Positions 1 to 10,032 are shown, counted from the first letter of the stretch. The stretch: DNA of 64,000 bases from an uncultured bacterium (GCA_937863685.1 CALMGM010000013.1:1-64000), one strand, 5' to 3'. The notes: generated by a model from the sequence alone, not told the origin. Numbers and translations are program-made.

Positions 1-146
1 CTAAAGCTTCCGCCTTCGCAATTGCTGCCGTCGGGCAGTTCGATCTCCACGATGGCGCCGTAGGACAGCCCCTTGGCGTTGTCCACGAACAGCAACGGCC
101 CGGAGATGTAGGAAATGCTCTGGTATTTCTTGGTGGTTAGATCCAT
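1..146 (-). CDS. atpB: V/A-type ATPase subunit B, N-terminus (cut by window edge)
   Basis: Only the first 48 codons are inside the window. The translation begins MDLTTKKYQSISYISGP and continues through GLSYGAIVEIELPDGS, which is the recognisable N-terminal beta-barrel of the non-catalytic B subunit of V/A-type ATPases. The ATG is at 144-146 with GAGG a few bases upstream. Subunit B forms the regulatory half of the A3B3 head in the cytoplasm. It lies downstream of atpA in the same direction but is separated from it by a DHH phosphoesterase and an A+T-rich membrane protein, whereas A and B are normally adjacent. The identification rests on this short segment plus context; both agree. Confidence 0.85.
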   Translation of the reverse strand, partial: MDLTTKKYQSISYISGPLLFVDNAKGLSYGAIVEIELPDGSNCEGGSF

Positions 147-184
147 GAATGCCTCGATGCTTTATAAATTAATATAAAATTTTA

Positions 185-910
185 TTACAGCTTAAAAGGT
201 TCAATTTTAATATCCATTCTTCCCGGATCTCTATCAGTAATAATTGTTATTTCAATATCACAAGGGGGAAAAGATGTTTGGTATTTTCTATAAGCTTTTG
301 TTGAATCTTTATTCGCGCCTTCCACATATGACATTGGTAATGTTATACCTTTAACAAATAAATTATTAATTTTTGCTCCATTTTTGGTTATACAACCAAC
401 AAAAAAATAAGGTATCAAATTTGTTCCCTCTGGTTTTAATAAATACACTGTTTCGTATTTATTGTCTTCTATACTTTTACGATAATTACTTACAAATTTA
501 AAAATTGTAATTTTAGTTCTTTTATCAATATATTCTATATCTTTATGTAATTTTTCTAACGCGATTGCTTCTCTTTCATTTGGAAACTTTCTAATTGCCA
601 AATCAACAAAAGGTTTTAATAATAAATTTAACGTGTCAATTCTATTTAGTAATTCTTTTTGAATTTGTTGATTATTATTTTCTTTAATTGCCGCATTTTT
701 GTTATTATAATACGTTTTACCAAAGTTTCCAAGCGCTGTTATTGATACACATATTAAAATAACAACTAAACAATTTATTTTAACCTTCTTGCTTTTTACA
801 TAATATGATTTATTGTCATAATAATTTTGAACAAAAGCTGCAATACCAGCAATTATAGCACTCGCAAATATTAAAACATTGCAACATGATTCAAAAAATG
901 TATAGCTCAT
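185..910 (-). CDS. A+T-rich two-TM membrane protein of unknown function
   Basis: A 241-residue protein I do not recognise. The N-terminus has two hydrophobic stretches (about residues 10-30 and 45-62), followed by a Lys/Asn-rich region with coiled-coil-like character (about 70-130) and a beta-rich C-terminal part. By eye the gene is only about a quarter to a third G+C, in sharp contrast with the G+C-rich genes on both sides, and it uses A/T-ending codons (AAT, AAA, ATA, TTT). It sits 24 bases after the DHH gene and just before atpB. Composition and position suggest recent acquisition into the ATPase operon. No upstream Shine-Dalgarno is obvious. Function unknown. Confidence 0.75.
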   Translation of the reverse strand: MSYTFFESCCNVLIFASAIIAGIAAFVQNYYDNKSYYVKSKKVKINCLVVILICVSITALGNFGKTYYNNKNAAIKENNNQQIQKELLNRIDTLNLLLKPFVDLAIRKFPNEREAIALEKLHKDIEYIDKRTKITIFKFVSNYRKSIEDNKYETVYLLKPEGTNLIPYFFVGCITKNGAKINNLFVKGITLPMSYVEGANKDSTKAYRKYQTSFPPCDIEITIITDRDPGRMDIKIEPFKL

Positions 911-934
911 TATCTATACCCTATCTTTGATCTT

Positions 935-1849
935 CTACCCGTCCTTACGCATCTGCTCCACCAGTTCCTTCAGCACCTCCTCGGCCTGCTCGGCCGGCAC
1001 CTGGCAGGTCCCAACCTTGTCATGCCCGCCGCCGCCGTACTTCAGCATCAGCGAGCCCACCTTGGTCTGGGAGGTCCGGTTGATAATGCTGTGGCCCACC
1101 GCGAACACCACGTTCTGCTTCTTGAGACCCCACATCACCCGGATGGATATGTTGATCTTGGGGAACATCCCGTATTCCACGAAGCGGTTGCCGCTGGGGA
1201 TCTCCTCCATCTGGCGCAGGTCCACCACCAGCACCTTGTCCTCCACCCTGGAGTGGCTCTTGATCATCTCCTTGTACATCCACTCCGACTCGTGGTAGCG
1301 CTTGACCCGCTCCCTGACGTCCGGCTGGTCCATGATCTGTTCGATGCTCATGGTCCGGCAGTACTCCATCAGGTCCTGCATCAGCTGGAGATTGCTGATC
1401 CGGTAGTCGCTGTAGCGGCCCAGGCCGGTGCGGGGATCCATCACCACCGCCAGCAGCAGCCAGCCCCGGGGCTCGGCCACTTCTTCGATGGTCAGGTCGC
1501 CGGAGTCGGCCTTGTCCACCGCGGTCATCATGTCGGTGAATCGGGGGAACTTGTCGGCCCCTCCGTAATGCTTGTAGATCACCCGGGCGCAGCTTTTCTC
1601 CGGGCTGGACCAGCCCTTGTAATCGGCCGGAAAGGCCTTGCGCTCCTGCTCGGACATGTGGTGGTCGAACCACATCCCGCAACCCTTGGCGTAGGGCACG
1701 TTGGCCAGCACATCGTTGGCCGAGACCTCGATCTTGCCGTCCTGGACGTCCTTGGGATGGGCGAACAGGAAACTGTCGATGATGCCGGCCTCTTTCAGCA
1801 GGACGCCGCAGATCAATCCGTCGAAATCGGAACGTGTTACCAGACGCAT
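935..1849 (-). CDS. DHH-family phosphoesterase
   Basis: A 304-residue protein with the DHH superfamily signature: an early DFDG motif (residues 8-11, metal binding), the DHH motif at about 62-64, and a C-terminal glycine-rich GGGGHDKVG stretch like the substrate-binding DHHA1 domain. Relatives are nanoRNases/pAp phosphatases (NrnA), cyclic-di-AMP phosphodiesterases or exopolyphosphatase-like proteins, acting in the cytoplasm with Mn2+. The ATG has AGGTGAATT upstream. It interrupts the A-B ATPase gene pair. The family is secure; the substrate (short oligoribonucleotide, pAp or polyphosphate) cannot be decided from sequence. Confidence 0.88.
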   Translation of the reverse strand: MRLVTRSDFDGLICGVLLKEAGIIDSFLFAHPKDVQDGKIEVSANDVLANVPYAKGCGMWFDHHMSEQERKAFPADYKGWSSPEKSCARVIYKHYGGADKFPRFTDMMTAVDKADSGDLTIEEVAEPRGWLLLAVVMDPRTGLGRYSDYRISNLQLMQDLMEYCRTMSIEQIMDQPDVRERVKRYHESEWMYKEMIKSHSRVEDKVLVVDLRQMEEIPSGNRFVEYGMFPKINISIRVMWGLKKQNVVFAVGHSIINRTSQTKVGSLMLKYGGGGHDKVGTCQVPAEQAEEVLKELVEQMRKDG

Positions 1850-1887
1850 AATTCACCTATATTTTTTTGGTTATTTTTGGATTACCC

Positions 1888-1992
1888 GACACGGCTCGCC
1901 GTGTCCCTACCGACCCCTCCCTCTTTCCCTCCCCCATTGGGAGAGGGAAAACATAAGCCTCTCTCCGAAACGGGGAGAGGTTGGAGAGGGGT
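1888..1992. repeat. Tandem palindromic repeats between atpA and the DHH gene
   Basis: Three hairpins follow the atpA stop: GACACGG-CTCG-CCGTGTC at 1888-1905; a CCCTC/GAGGG palindrome around 1923-1949; and CCTCTC...GAGAGG followed by GGAGAGGGG near 1962-1992. The CTCTCC/GGAGAG type recurs at several other intergenic sites in the window, so this is a dispersed repeat family rather than a dedicated terminator, although it may attenuate read-through. Confidence 0.7.
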
Positions 1993-3735
<1,743 letters not shown>

Positions 3736-3821
3736 AGATTCTCCTGAGGTTATATGAAGAAATATATTTTATCAACCAACTGCGCCGCTGGCGGCGTGTA
3801 CAAAGCAAAATAGGCTTTCCC

Positions 3822-4025
3822 TTACTCCGCCTGTGTTTCCAACTTTGCCAGCAGTTCTATCAAGCCAGCGGATTTGGCCGTGGCCTTTAAGTAATCCATG
3901 TCAAGGCCGTTGCGCTGCACCTCAAAAACCGCCAAAGCGCCCTGGAGTTGAACCGTTGTTTCGCCGCTCTGCCGGTGCCAATCGAGCTTCAGCTGTATTG
4001 TACCCTGAATAAAATATTTGCTGTT
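3822..4025 (-). pseudogene. Remnant of a nucleotidyltransferase-like (DUF6036/AbiEii-type) gene
   Basis: An open frame of about 67 codons with no start codon reads KLDWHRQSGETT, then ALAVFEVQRNGLDMDYLK and ends LIELLAKLETQAE. This matches, from memory, the C-terminal end of small toxin-like nucleotidyltransferases whose consensus runs K-x-W-Y-R...G-V-L-x-V-Q...LDxxYLRxWA...LLExxL. A TAG lies directly upstream in frame, so only the last portion survives. It fills most of the 325-base gap between atpA and the lipoprotein gene. It is probably the scar of an older insertion; the family assignment is moderate. Confidence 0.5.
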
Positions 4026-4060
4026 CTAACTTTAATTATTTCCCAATTAACATTGCTATG

Positions 4061-5161
4061 TTACATAGCAAGCCTGAAACCGAGACAATAACTGGCATTT
4101 ACTGGAGGAACAAAACGACGGGCCGTGCCATACTGATAAGAATACCTAAGGTCATACCACGAGCCGCCGCGCGATAAAAAATCACCGGTGGCAGGGCCAC
4201 AAGGATTGACTGTTGGGCTTATGCTATAATAAGCGCTTTGGTATAAATCGTTTACCCACTCTAACACGTTACCTGCCATGTCATAGGCACCGCATGGACT
4301 TATATCCAAGCTGAAGAATCCTACCGGTGAGCTATATACAAAAGTATCCGGGGATGCATTGTAACAACTATTACATTTCGCGGCATCCCATATATTGCCC
4401 CAGGGGTAGTACTGGGCATCGGTTCCACGGGCGGCTTTTTCCCATTCAGCCTCGGTTGGCAGGCGTCCCCCAGCCCATTGGCAGAATGCATAAGCTTCAT
4501 ATTTGCTTATACAAACCACCGGGTGATTGGGAAAAGCAGGCCCGGCGTTGTACTCCCCAGTTGACCAGTAACCAGGTTCCGTTATATTGTGGTCCTTACG
4601 CCATACCCACCCTTCAACGCTCCAATAGGTACTATCACTATAGCCCCCAGCATCTATAAATACATTATATTGACCGTTGGTAACTTCGTACTTGCCAATC
4701 TTATACGCATTGAGGGTTACCAAATGCTGCGGCAGTTCATCAGAATAGTATCCCGGGTCGCTGGTCGTGCTACCCATGAGAAAATCACCGGATGGCACAT
4801 CAATCATTTCCATGACAAATGCCATCAAGGCAATATTAGCTGTCACCGTCCGATCGACCACGACCGTTACAGAAGTTGATTTCTTGCCGTAATAATTTTT
4901 ATAAGCCGTGACCTTATAATTTCCGGGTGATAGGTTCGCTATTGTGTATTTGCCATTTGCATCGGTTGTCGTTGTGTTTGTTCCAGGGGAGATGGTAAGA
5001 AACACCCCAGGTAATGCAGCATTATTATCAGCATTTGTAATTAGACCGCTTATTGTTCCAGTATTAGTAGCAATTAACGGGTTATCCTTGCTGCACCCCG
5101 TCAAAACAAGGCAGACTGTCAAAATATAATATATCCCTCTTAATTTTGATTCTCTATCCAT
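4061..5161 (-). CDS. Lipoprotein with carboxypeptidase-regulatory and FGE-sulfatase (SUMF1-like) domains
   Basis: A 366-residue predicted lipoprotein (start MDRESKLRG, with GGAG seven bases before the ATG; lipobox VLTGC). After the cysteine comes a carboxypeptidase-regulatory-like beta-sandwich (about 30-110; TISGLITNADNNAALPGV, GKYTIANLSPGNYKV). Then follows a formylglycine-generating-enzyme/sulfatase-modifying domain: MIDVPSGDFLMGS, YEVTNGQYNVF, RLPTEAEWEKAARG, YPWG, DMAGNVLEWVND and a final CLGFRLA. Bacterial proteins of this type are often structural or C-type-lectin-like rather than true sulfatase activators. It lies in the lower-G+C insert between atpF and atpA. TTGCTATG/CATAGCAA forms a perfect palindrome over its stop codon (4053-4071). 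Confidence 0.88.
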   Translation of the reverse strand: MDRESKLRGIYYILTVCLVLTGCSKDNPLIATNTGTISGLITNADNNAALPGVFLTISPGTNTTTTDANGKYTIANLSPGNYKVTAYKNYYGKKSTSVTVVVDRTVTANIALMAFVMEMIDVPSGDFLMGSTTSDPGYYSDELPQHLVTLNAYKIGKYEVTNGQYNVFIDAGGYSDSTYWSVEGWVWRKDHNITEPGYWSTGEYNAGPAFPNHPVVCISKYEAYAFCQWAGGRLPTEAEWEKAARGTDAQYYPWGNIWDAAKCNSCYNASPDTFVYSSPVGFFSLDISPCGAYDMAGNVLEWVNDLYQSAYYSISPTVNPCGPATGDFLSRGGSWYDLRYSYQYGTARRFVPPVNASYCLGFRLAM

Positions 5162-5251
5162 TATAGTACTCCAAATATAATATTTCTGGAAGTCTATGAT
5201 AGAGCCTAAATCCTGGCGCAAATTGATTAAGACAGATGTATACACAGAATG

Positions 5252-5325
5252 TTCATTTCAGCTTGACGTAGAACCCGATGGCCTGTTTGACCAGCTTGGA
5301 AAGGCAGGTCTCGCCCGACTCCACC
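5252..5325 (-). pseudogene. Duplicated 3' end of atpF (remnant)
   Basis: These 74 bases match 68 of 74 bases of the genuine atpF 3' end at 8206-8279. In frame they read ESGETCLSKLVKQAIGF then YVKLK and stop, against ESGEAYLSKLVKQAIGF in the intact gene. Upstream the similarity decays and hits an in-frame stop within about 15 bases. The two copies are direct repeats that bracket the 918-residue secreted-protein gene, so they record how that segment entered the operon. Confidence 0.85.
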
Positions 5326-5349
5326 GCCCTTCACCCCCCAAGGAAATGA

Positions 5350-8106
5350 TCACTTAATGATAACTGCTTTTGTTTTCATCTGATTTTCACCAGATTCAAT
5401 ATGTATCAAATATACACCGGAAGAAACTTGATACCCCATCTCATTTTTACAATCCCATAATTCATCATGGTTGCCCCATGCAACTTCTTTATATTGGAAC
5501 GTTCTCACTTTTTGCCCAAGTATATTATAAATATAGATTTTTACTGGAGACCTTTCCAACAATGCATATCGAATCGTCAGAGATTCTCTTGATGGATTCG
5601 GGAAAACCTTGACGGCAAATAATCTTTCAATTTTTGGCCGGGGATCAACATCTAAATCCCATTGAACAATTTTCCCATAAATATCTGACCCTTTGTGACG
5701 TCTATTATCAGACCAAGCAAAAATAATATTATCCAAATTGCATGCAACACTGTTTGAAGAAGAGAATTGATGCCACCATCCACAGGAATCATCATTAACC
5801 ACCACATTCGTTCCGACAAGCTTGCCCCAACAATCTATTTTCTGAGACATGATTTCGGGATCCCCGTCGCTTTCCCTATAATCGACCCAGGTAATAATAC
5901 TTTTCCCCGTGGGATCCATCGCTATTGCCGGGAGCCAATTTGTGTCCTTACTAAAATCATCATTTATCTTTATATTTTGCCCCAGAGGCCCGTCAAAATC
6001 ATCATACAATTGGGCATAAATATCCATTCCGTTATTCCGATTGTCCATCCAGGTTACACCAAATGAACCGTCGGACGCCATTGCGATCGATGGCATAAAT
6101 GTGAAACCATTTTCATTATAGTCATTTGCCGTAATCCAGTCACTCAGTGGCTTCCCGGCGGCATCATATCGGCGCACAATAATGTCATAGTGATGATCAT
6201 TACAATACATGCATGCAATGCAAAATGAACCGTCAGCTGCCATAGAAACGGTGGGGTACATGCCATCAGAGATCGCAATGTTTATATCCGATAACATTGT
6301 GCCGGTACTGTTGAACAACCGATAATATACTTTGGCGCCCTGCCATACAGCAACAAAAACTCCTTTACCCGAAGATGCCACATCTGGCCGGCCTTGATCA
6401 GTAATATCAGAACCGTCATTGACTTTGATATTGTTGCCCTCTGCGGCACCATAACTGTTGAAAAGCTGGCAATAAATGTCACTTTTTCCATTCCGGTAGT
6501 CTTCCCATGCTATACAGATAGTGCCGTCATCCGACCAGGATGAGGCAGAATTGTATTGATTTTGTGTGGTGGTGTCATCATTAACTTTATAATTACTGGA
6601 AACCGTCGTGCCGTCATTATTATAAAACTGGCAGTAAATATCAGCATTCCCGTTTCGGCAGTCGTCCCAAGCTATACAATGGCCGCCTGCGGCAGAGATT
6701 GAAACACAGGGATATCCTTGGTTGCTGGTGCCGTCATCATCATTCAGCTTCTGGTTGGCTCCAATCGGCAAACCACAACCATCATACATTTGAGAGTAAA
6801 AATCCCAATCTCCGTTCCGTTTATCCCACCAGGCCATGCAAAATGATCCGTATTTATTCATTGATACAGCGGGATAACCAACGTTATATTGTGCCGCAGG
6901 TTCACTGACGATAAAGTTTGCCCCGCTGGGGATGCCAAGTGAGTCGAATAGTTGTGCATTGATATTATATGCGGTGTCATAACCTAGCCAAGTCACGCAA
7001 CAACGTCCATCGCCAGACATTGAAATGTCATGCTCATAGGTCGGCCCCCCATTATTTCCGACCTGGTTGATTTTCACGTTATTCCCTATCGAATTGCCAT
7101 CACTCCGGTATCTTTGCAGGTATATGTCCCCATGACTATTGCGAAGATCTCCCCAGGCAATGCAGAATTCGCCGGAATCCGAACTGGCAATGGTTGGATA
7201 TTCTTGATTGCTCGTGCCGGTATCGTCATTTACCTTAAAATTGCCCGAAAGTGGATTATCCAAAGAATCCATGATTTGCGCATAAACATCATTGTTTCCG
7301 TTTCTTTGATCCATCCATGTAATGAAAACATCGCCATTTGACGACACTGCTAAGTCGGGAGTTGTCTGAATACTGGTACAAGTATTATCATTCACCCTCT
7401 TATTCGCCCCCACGGGACAACCGTTGTGGTCATACCTTTGATAATAAATGTCAGCATTCCCGTTGCGCATATCTCCCCAAACGATGCAAATATCCCCCAT
7501 ATCCGATTGCGCTATTTGTGGGCAGAATTTTCCGGAAGAATCAATGTCGTCATTGATCTTAACATTCCCTCCCAAGGTTTTGCCGGTAGGATCATATCGC
7601 TGCATATAGATATCGTCATTTCCCGTGCGTTCATCACTCCAGACAATGATGAAAGCCCCCGTTGGGGATATCGTAATTGACGGATTTTGTTGATAGCTGA
7701 CGCCGGCATCATCATTGACCCGAAAGCTATTGCCCTTCTGACTGCCGTTTGCAAAATAGCATTGAGCATAAACATCGTATGTACGATCTTCTCTCTCCGT
7801 GCGAACAACAATAAAATCACCATTATCAGCTAATGCAATGTGAGGATCGAATTTATCAATATAACCACCGGTGCTATCAGCATTAATTAAAAAATCATTT
7901 TTTACAACACTTCCAATATTGCTAAAAGTGTTTCGCCCAATCCGATTCTGCAATATAGCACGATTATTTACCGGGGTATCAATCTTACAATTGCTGATAT
8001 CCGCAGAAAAAACTGTTGTAAATCCAATAGCTTTATTTTCTTGTCCTTGCGTTAATCCGGCAATTACAGCAATAATTAACAAACCGTAAATTATTTTAGC
8101 ATACAT
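5350..8106 (-). CDS. Secreted 14-repeat propeller-like protein with T9SS/FlgD-type C-terminal domain
   Basis: A 918-residue exported protein with a signal peptide (residues 1-21, IIYGLLIIAVIAGLTQG). From about 90 to 800 there are 14 repeats of roughly 50-55 residues built on G-x-[FIC]-x-[IV]-[TA]-W-x-D-x-R-N-G-x-x-D-I-Y-x-Q, each followed by a G...KVNDD segment; this looks like beta-propeller blades. The C-terminus (about 830-918) begins VFPNPSRESLTIRYALLE, contains VKIYIYNILGQKVRTF and ends SGVYLIHIESG...KAVIIK, the pattern of type IX secretion (type A) sorting domains. It is surface-exposed or released. Cysteines recur at blade strands (FCIAW). G+C is clearly lower than in the ATPase genes. 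It is inserted immediately downstream of atpF. Confidence 0.88.
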   Translation of the reverse strand: MYAKIIYGLLIIAVIAGLTQGQENKAIGFTTVFSADISNCKIDTPVNNRAILQNRIGRNTFSNIGSVVKNDFLINADSTGGYIDKFDPHIALADNGDFIVVRTEREDRTYDVYAQCYFANGSQKGNSFRVNDDAGVSYQQNPSITISPTGAFIIVWSDERTGNDDIYMQRYDPTGKTLGGNVKINDDIDSSGKFCPQIAQSDMGDICIVWGDMRNGNADIYYQRYDHNGCPVGANKRVNDNTCTSIQTTPDLAVSSNGDVFITWMDQRNGNNDVYAQIMDSLDNPLSGNFKVNDDTGTSNQEYPTIASSDSGEFCIAWGDLRNSHGDIYLQRYRSDGNSIGNNVKINQVGNNGGPTYEHDISMSGDGRCCVTWLGYDTAYNINAQLFDSLGIPSGANFIVSEPAAQYNVGYPAVSMNKYGSFCMAWWDKRNGDWDFYSQMYDGCGLPIGANQKLNDDDGTSNQGYPCVSISAAGGHCIAWDDCRNGNADIYCQFYNNDGTTVSSNYKVNDDTTTQNQYNSASSWSDDGTICIAWEDYRNGKSDIYCQLFNSYGAAEGNNIKVNDGSDITDQGRPDVASSGKGVFVAVWQGAKVYYRLFNSTGTMLSDINIAISDGMYPTVSMAADGSFCIACMYCNDHHYDIIVRRYDAAGKPLSDWITANDYNENGFTFMPSIAMASDGSFGVTWMDNRNNGMDIYAQLYDDFDGPLGQNIKINDDFSKDTNWLPAIAMDPTGKSIITWVDYRESDGDPEIMSQKIDCWGKLVGTNVVVNDDSCGWWHQFSSSNSVACNLDNIIFAWSDNRRHKGSDIYGKIVQWDLDVDPRPKIERLFAVKVFPNPSRESLTIRYALLERSPVKIYIYNILGQKVRTFQYKEVAWGNHDELWDCKNEMGYQVSSGVYLIHIESGENQMKTKAVIIK

Positions 8107-8206
8107 TATACTAATCTTTGCTTTAAAGGATGGCTTTTAAAAAACACAGCAGATTTAGGCCTTTATTAGCCTGATGTGGAAAAATCCCGCAGGTCTCACC
8201 CGTGCT

Positions 8207-8530
8207 TCATTTCAGCTTGACATAGAAACCGATGGCCTGTTTGACCAGCTTGGAAAGATAGGCCTCCCCCGACTCCACCACCCCGCCCTTAGGAACCGGG
8301 AACGGCAGGATCACCGGCAAAGCCCGGGTCTTGATCAGGCGGTTGATGTCATCCCCCAGGTCCCTGCCCAGGTCCTGGTTGACCGCTATCATGCCGTAGC
8401 TGTCGCTCTTCATCAGCTCCAGCACCTTGCTGCGCATCTCATGAATGTCGGCCACCTCGTGGGTCTCGATGCCCGCCATCCGGAATCCGGTGGCAGTGCC
8501 GGGGTCGGTTATCACGGCTAATCTTTCCAT
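8207..8530 (-). CDS. atpF: V/A-type ATPase subunit F
   Basis: A 107-residue protein starting MERLAVITDPGTATGFRMAG, the typical N-terminus of the small central-stalk F subunit, followed by SYGMIAVNQDLGRDLGDDI (the counterpart of ..GIILITE..IAE) and PVILPFPVPKG. Length is right for the family (about 100). It sits four bases after the preceding roadblock-like gene, with AAGGAAAG in that gene's tail as the likely ribosome site. A second, degenerate copy of its last 25 codons lies at 5252-5325. Subunit F lines the rotor axis with D and regulates ATP hydrolysis. Confidence 0.92.
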   Translation of the reverse strand: MERLAVITDPGTATGFRMAGIETHEVADIHEMRSKVLELMKSDSYGMIAVNQDLGRDLGDDINRLIKTRALPVILPFPVPKGGVVESGEAYLSKLVKQAIGFYVKLK

Positions 8531-8533
8531 ATT

Positions 8534-9082
8534 CTATTTGATTGCTTTCCTTATTTGTTCGGCCATCTCCTTGGCCTTGTCCGGCCCGGTGATCATCAGG
8601 GCCGCCTTCTCCAGCCCGGCGGCCAGTTTCTCCAGCTGGTCCGGCTGGGGGTTCTTCTCGTCCAGCCCGGCCTGCTTGATCTGGATCATCAGGGCGGTGT
8701 CGGCGAAGTCGGTCAGGTATTCGGTGGCTATCTTCCGCACCTTTGCCATCACATCCCCGGTCCCGGCGGCCGGGCCGTCGGTCGGTGAGGCCAGGGCTTT
8801 ATCTATGAAATTTATAGCCGCGGATATGTCCGGATTCTGGTCCAGTATCAGCCCGGCCTGCCCCTGGGAGGTTATCTTGGTGACAAAAGTTCCCTTCCCG
8901 GTGCTGACCCACAAGGTGTCCAGCGAAGACAGCCCGACGATATCGTATATCTGCCTGGCGAACTGGGCGCTCTCTACTATGCCCCCCTCGTCTCCGTGGT
9001 ATTGGCAAGCGCCTGATTTGTCTATTGCGAAAGCCGCCTTCTGGCCGGCCAGCTTGGTTTTTAAGGCTTCATTTAACGACAT
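8534..9082 (-). CDS. Roadblock/LC7-like cytoplasmic protein (182 aa) in the ATPase operon
   Basis: Start chosen at MSLNEALKTK because its ATG overlaps the TGA of the preceding gene (TGATG). No signal peptide or membrane segment. Residues about 15-95 follow a roadblock-like alternation: FAIDKSGACQYHGDEGG, then a helix (ESAQFARQIYDIVG), then strands TLWVSTGKGTFVTKIT and GQAGLILDQN, then a helix. The C-terminal half (about 105-182) is helical and Lys/Glu/Ala-rich, with FADTALMIQIKQAG and ITGPDKAKEMAEQIRK. I do not know a named family for it. It is translationally coupled to the next roadblock-like gene and to atpF. Confidence 0.75.
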   Translation of the reverse strand: MSLNEALKTKLAGQKAAFAIDKSGACQYHGDEGGIVESAQFARQIYDIVGLSSLDTLWVSTGKGTFVTKITSQGQAGLILDQNPDISAAINFIDKALASPTDGPAAGTGDVMAKVRKIATEYLTDFADTALMIQIKQAGLDEKNPQPDQLEKLAAGLEKAALMITGPDKAKEMAEQIRKAIK

Positions 9083-9384
9083 CACAACTTCCTCCTTACC
9101 TCGGCAGAGATGCTCTTCCAGTTGGCCTTGGCATCCAGCTCGCACAGGACGGTCTTATCGGAGGACATCACCATCAGCACCTGGCGGTCCTTCCCGCTGA
9201 CCGCCACTTCTTTGACCTCCCCCAGATTAAGATTGTTGGATATCACCGAGGCGGCGTTGAACCAGAACTGCTCTATCTCCGAGGCCTTTTCACCCAGTTT
9301 CCCCTTGGCCGAGCCGGACACCTGGCTGTCGTTGACGTAGACCGCATAGCCCAGCACCCCTTTGATGCCGGTTAGATCTTCCAT
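9082..9384 (-). CDS. Small roadblock/LC7-domain-like protein (100 aa)
   Basis: A 100-residue soluble protein whose pattern fits a single roadblock/LC7 domain: LTGIKGVLGYAVYVNDSQV (the GVxGaxVxxxDG strand), a central helix (ASEIEQFWFNAASVISNN), then EVKEVAVSGKDRQVLMVMS and KTVLCELDAKAN (the paired strands) and a C-terminal helix. AAGGAGGACGGTACG precedes the ATG. The gene overlaps the next one by one base. Roadblock proteins are dimeric scaffolds that usually partner small GTPases or membrane complexes. Here the neighbours are V-ATPase genes and multi-pass membrane proteins. Fold assignment is by pattern only. Confidence 0.72.
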   Translation of the reverse strand: MEDLTGIKGVLGYAVYVNDSQVSGSAKGKLGEKASEIEQFWFNAASVISNNLNLGEVKEVAVSGKDRQVLMVMSSDKTVLCELDAKANWKSISAEVRRKL

Positions 9385-9420
9385 CGTACCGTCCTCCTTA
9401 AAATTTGGTGATCCGGCGCG

Positions 9421-10032
9421 TCATTTCACCAGATGGAGCCATTCGTACACCAGGAAATGCAGGCGGCCGATCAGCAGCGAGATGCGGGCCATCACGGTGT
9501 ATCCGAACGAGGCCCCGAAGGCCACCATGATGAAGACCATTCCCAGTCGGGCCCCGTGTTTGACGACGCCCTTGTGGGCGATGGAAAAATAGAAATAGAT
9601 CAGGGTGGCGATCACCCCTATCACCATCAGGATGTTGTCGAAGTTGTTCAGCGGGACCAGTGTGCCCCGGATCTGCGGCAGAAGTATTCCCTGTATCTGC
9701 CCGGTTATGCCCAGGCCGGCGGCGATGCCCACCGTCAGGGCGATGGACCAGCGGGACAGCCAGGATATCTTGGGGACCCAGCGGGCCAGCATGATCAGGC
9801 CGAAGGCCGCCGGGACCAGCAGGATCCATTTTTCGGCGCCGTGCTCGGCCAGGAATTTTTCGTACAGCAGGGGCTTGACGTCGAAATACAGGGTGTAGAG
9901 GATGGCGTAGGCGGCCGACACCCCCACATAGAGGTGTTCGGCGAACTTGTAGAAAGGGTTGTCCTTGTAGAGGAATGAGAATATGGCCAGGGTCAGCCCG
10001 GCCGCTATCCAGGTCCCTATTATCTGCATCAT
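9421..10032 (-). CDS. Six-TM membrane protein, ATPase-associated module (203 aa)
   Basis: Start chosen at the ATG at 10030-10032, which overlaps the stop of the upstream gene (ATGATG over TGA); a longer in-frame extension exists but only reads through the other gene in another frame. The 203-residue protein begins MMQIIGTWIAAGLTLAIFSF and has about six hydrophobic spans (roughly 5-20, 30-48, 70-88, 95-112, 130-148, 160-185). It contains the short conserved-looking segments YKFAEHLYVGVSAAY and LARWVPKISWLSRW. I do not recognise a family name. It is translationally coupled to the 274-residue gene upstream, so the two products probably work in one membrane complex. Confidence 0.8.
   Translation of the reverse strand: MMQIIGTWIAAGLTLAIFSFLYKDNPFYKFAEHLYVGVSAAYAILYTLYFDVKPLLYEKFLAEHGAEKWILLVPAAFGLIMLARWVPKISWLSRWSIALTVGIAAGLGITGQIQGILLPQIRGTLVPLNNFDNILMVIGVIATLIYFYFSIAHKGVVKHGARLGMVFIMVAFGASFGYTVMARISLLIGRLHFLVYEWLHLVK

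Noticed and set aside
4053-4071. TTGCTATG-TTA-CATAGCAA palindrome as a terminator of the lipoprotein gene
   Set aside because: It overlaps the stop codon and is not followed by a T-run on the minus strand; it may be chance or a minor hairpin.
8105-8133. TATAAT overlapping the start of the 918-residue gene as a promoter
   Set aside because: It overlaps the ATG itself and no -35-like hexamer is found at 16-18 bases upstream.
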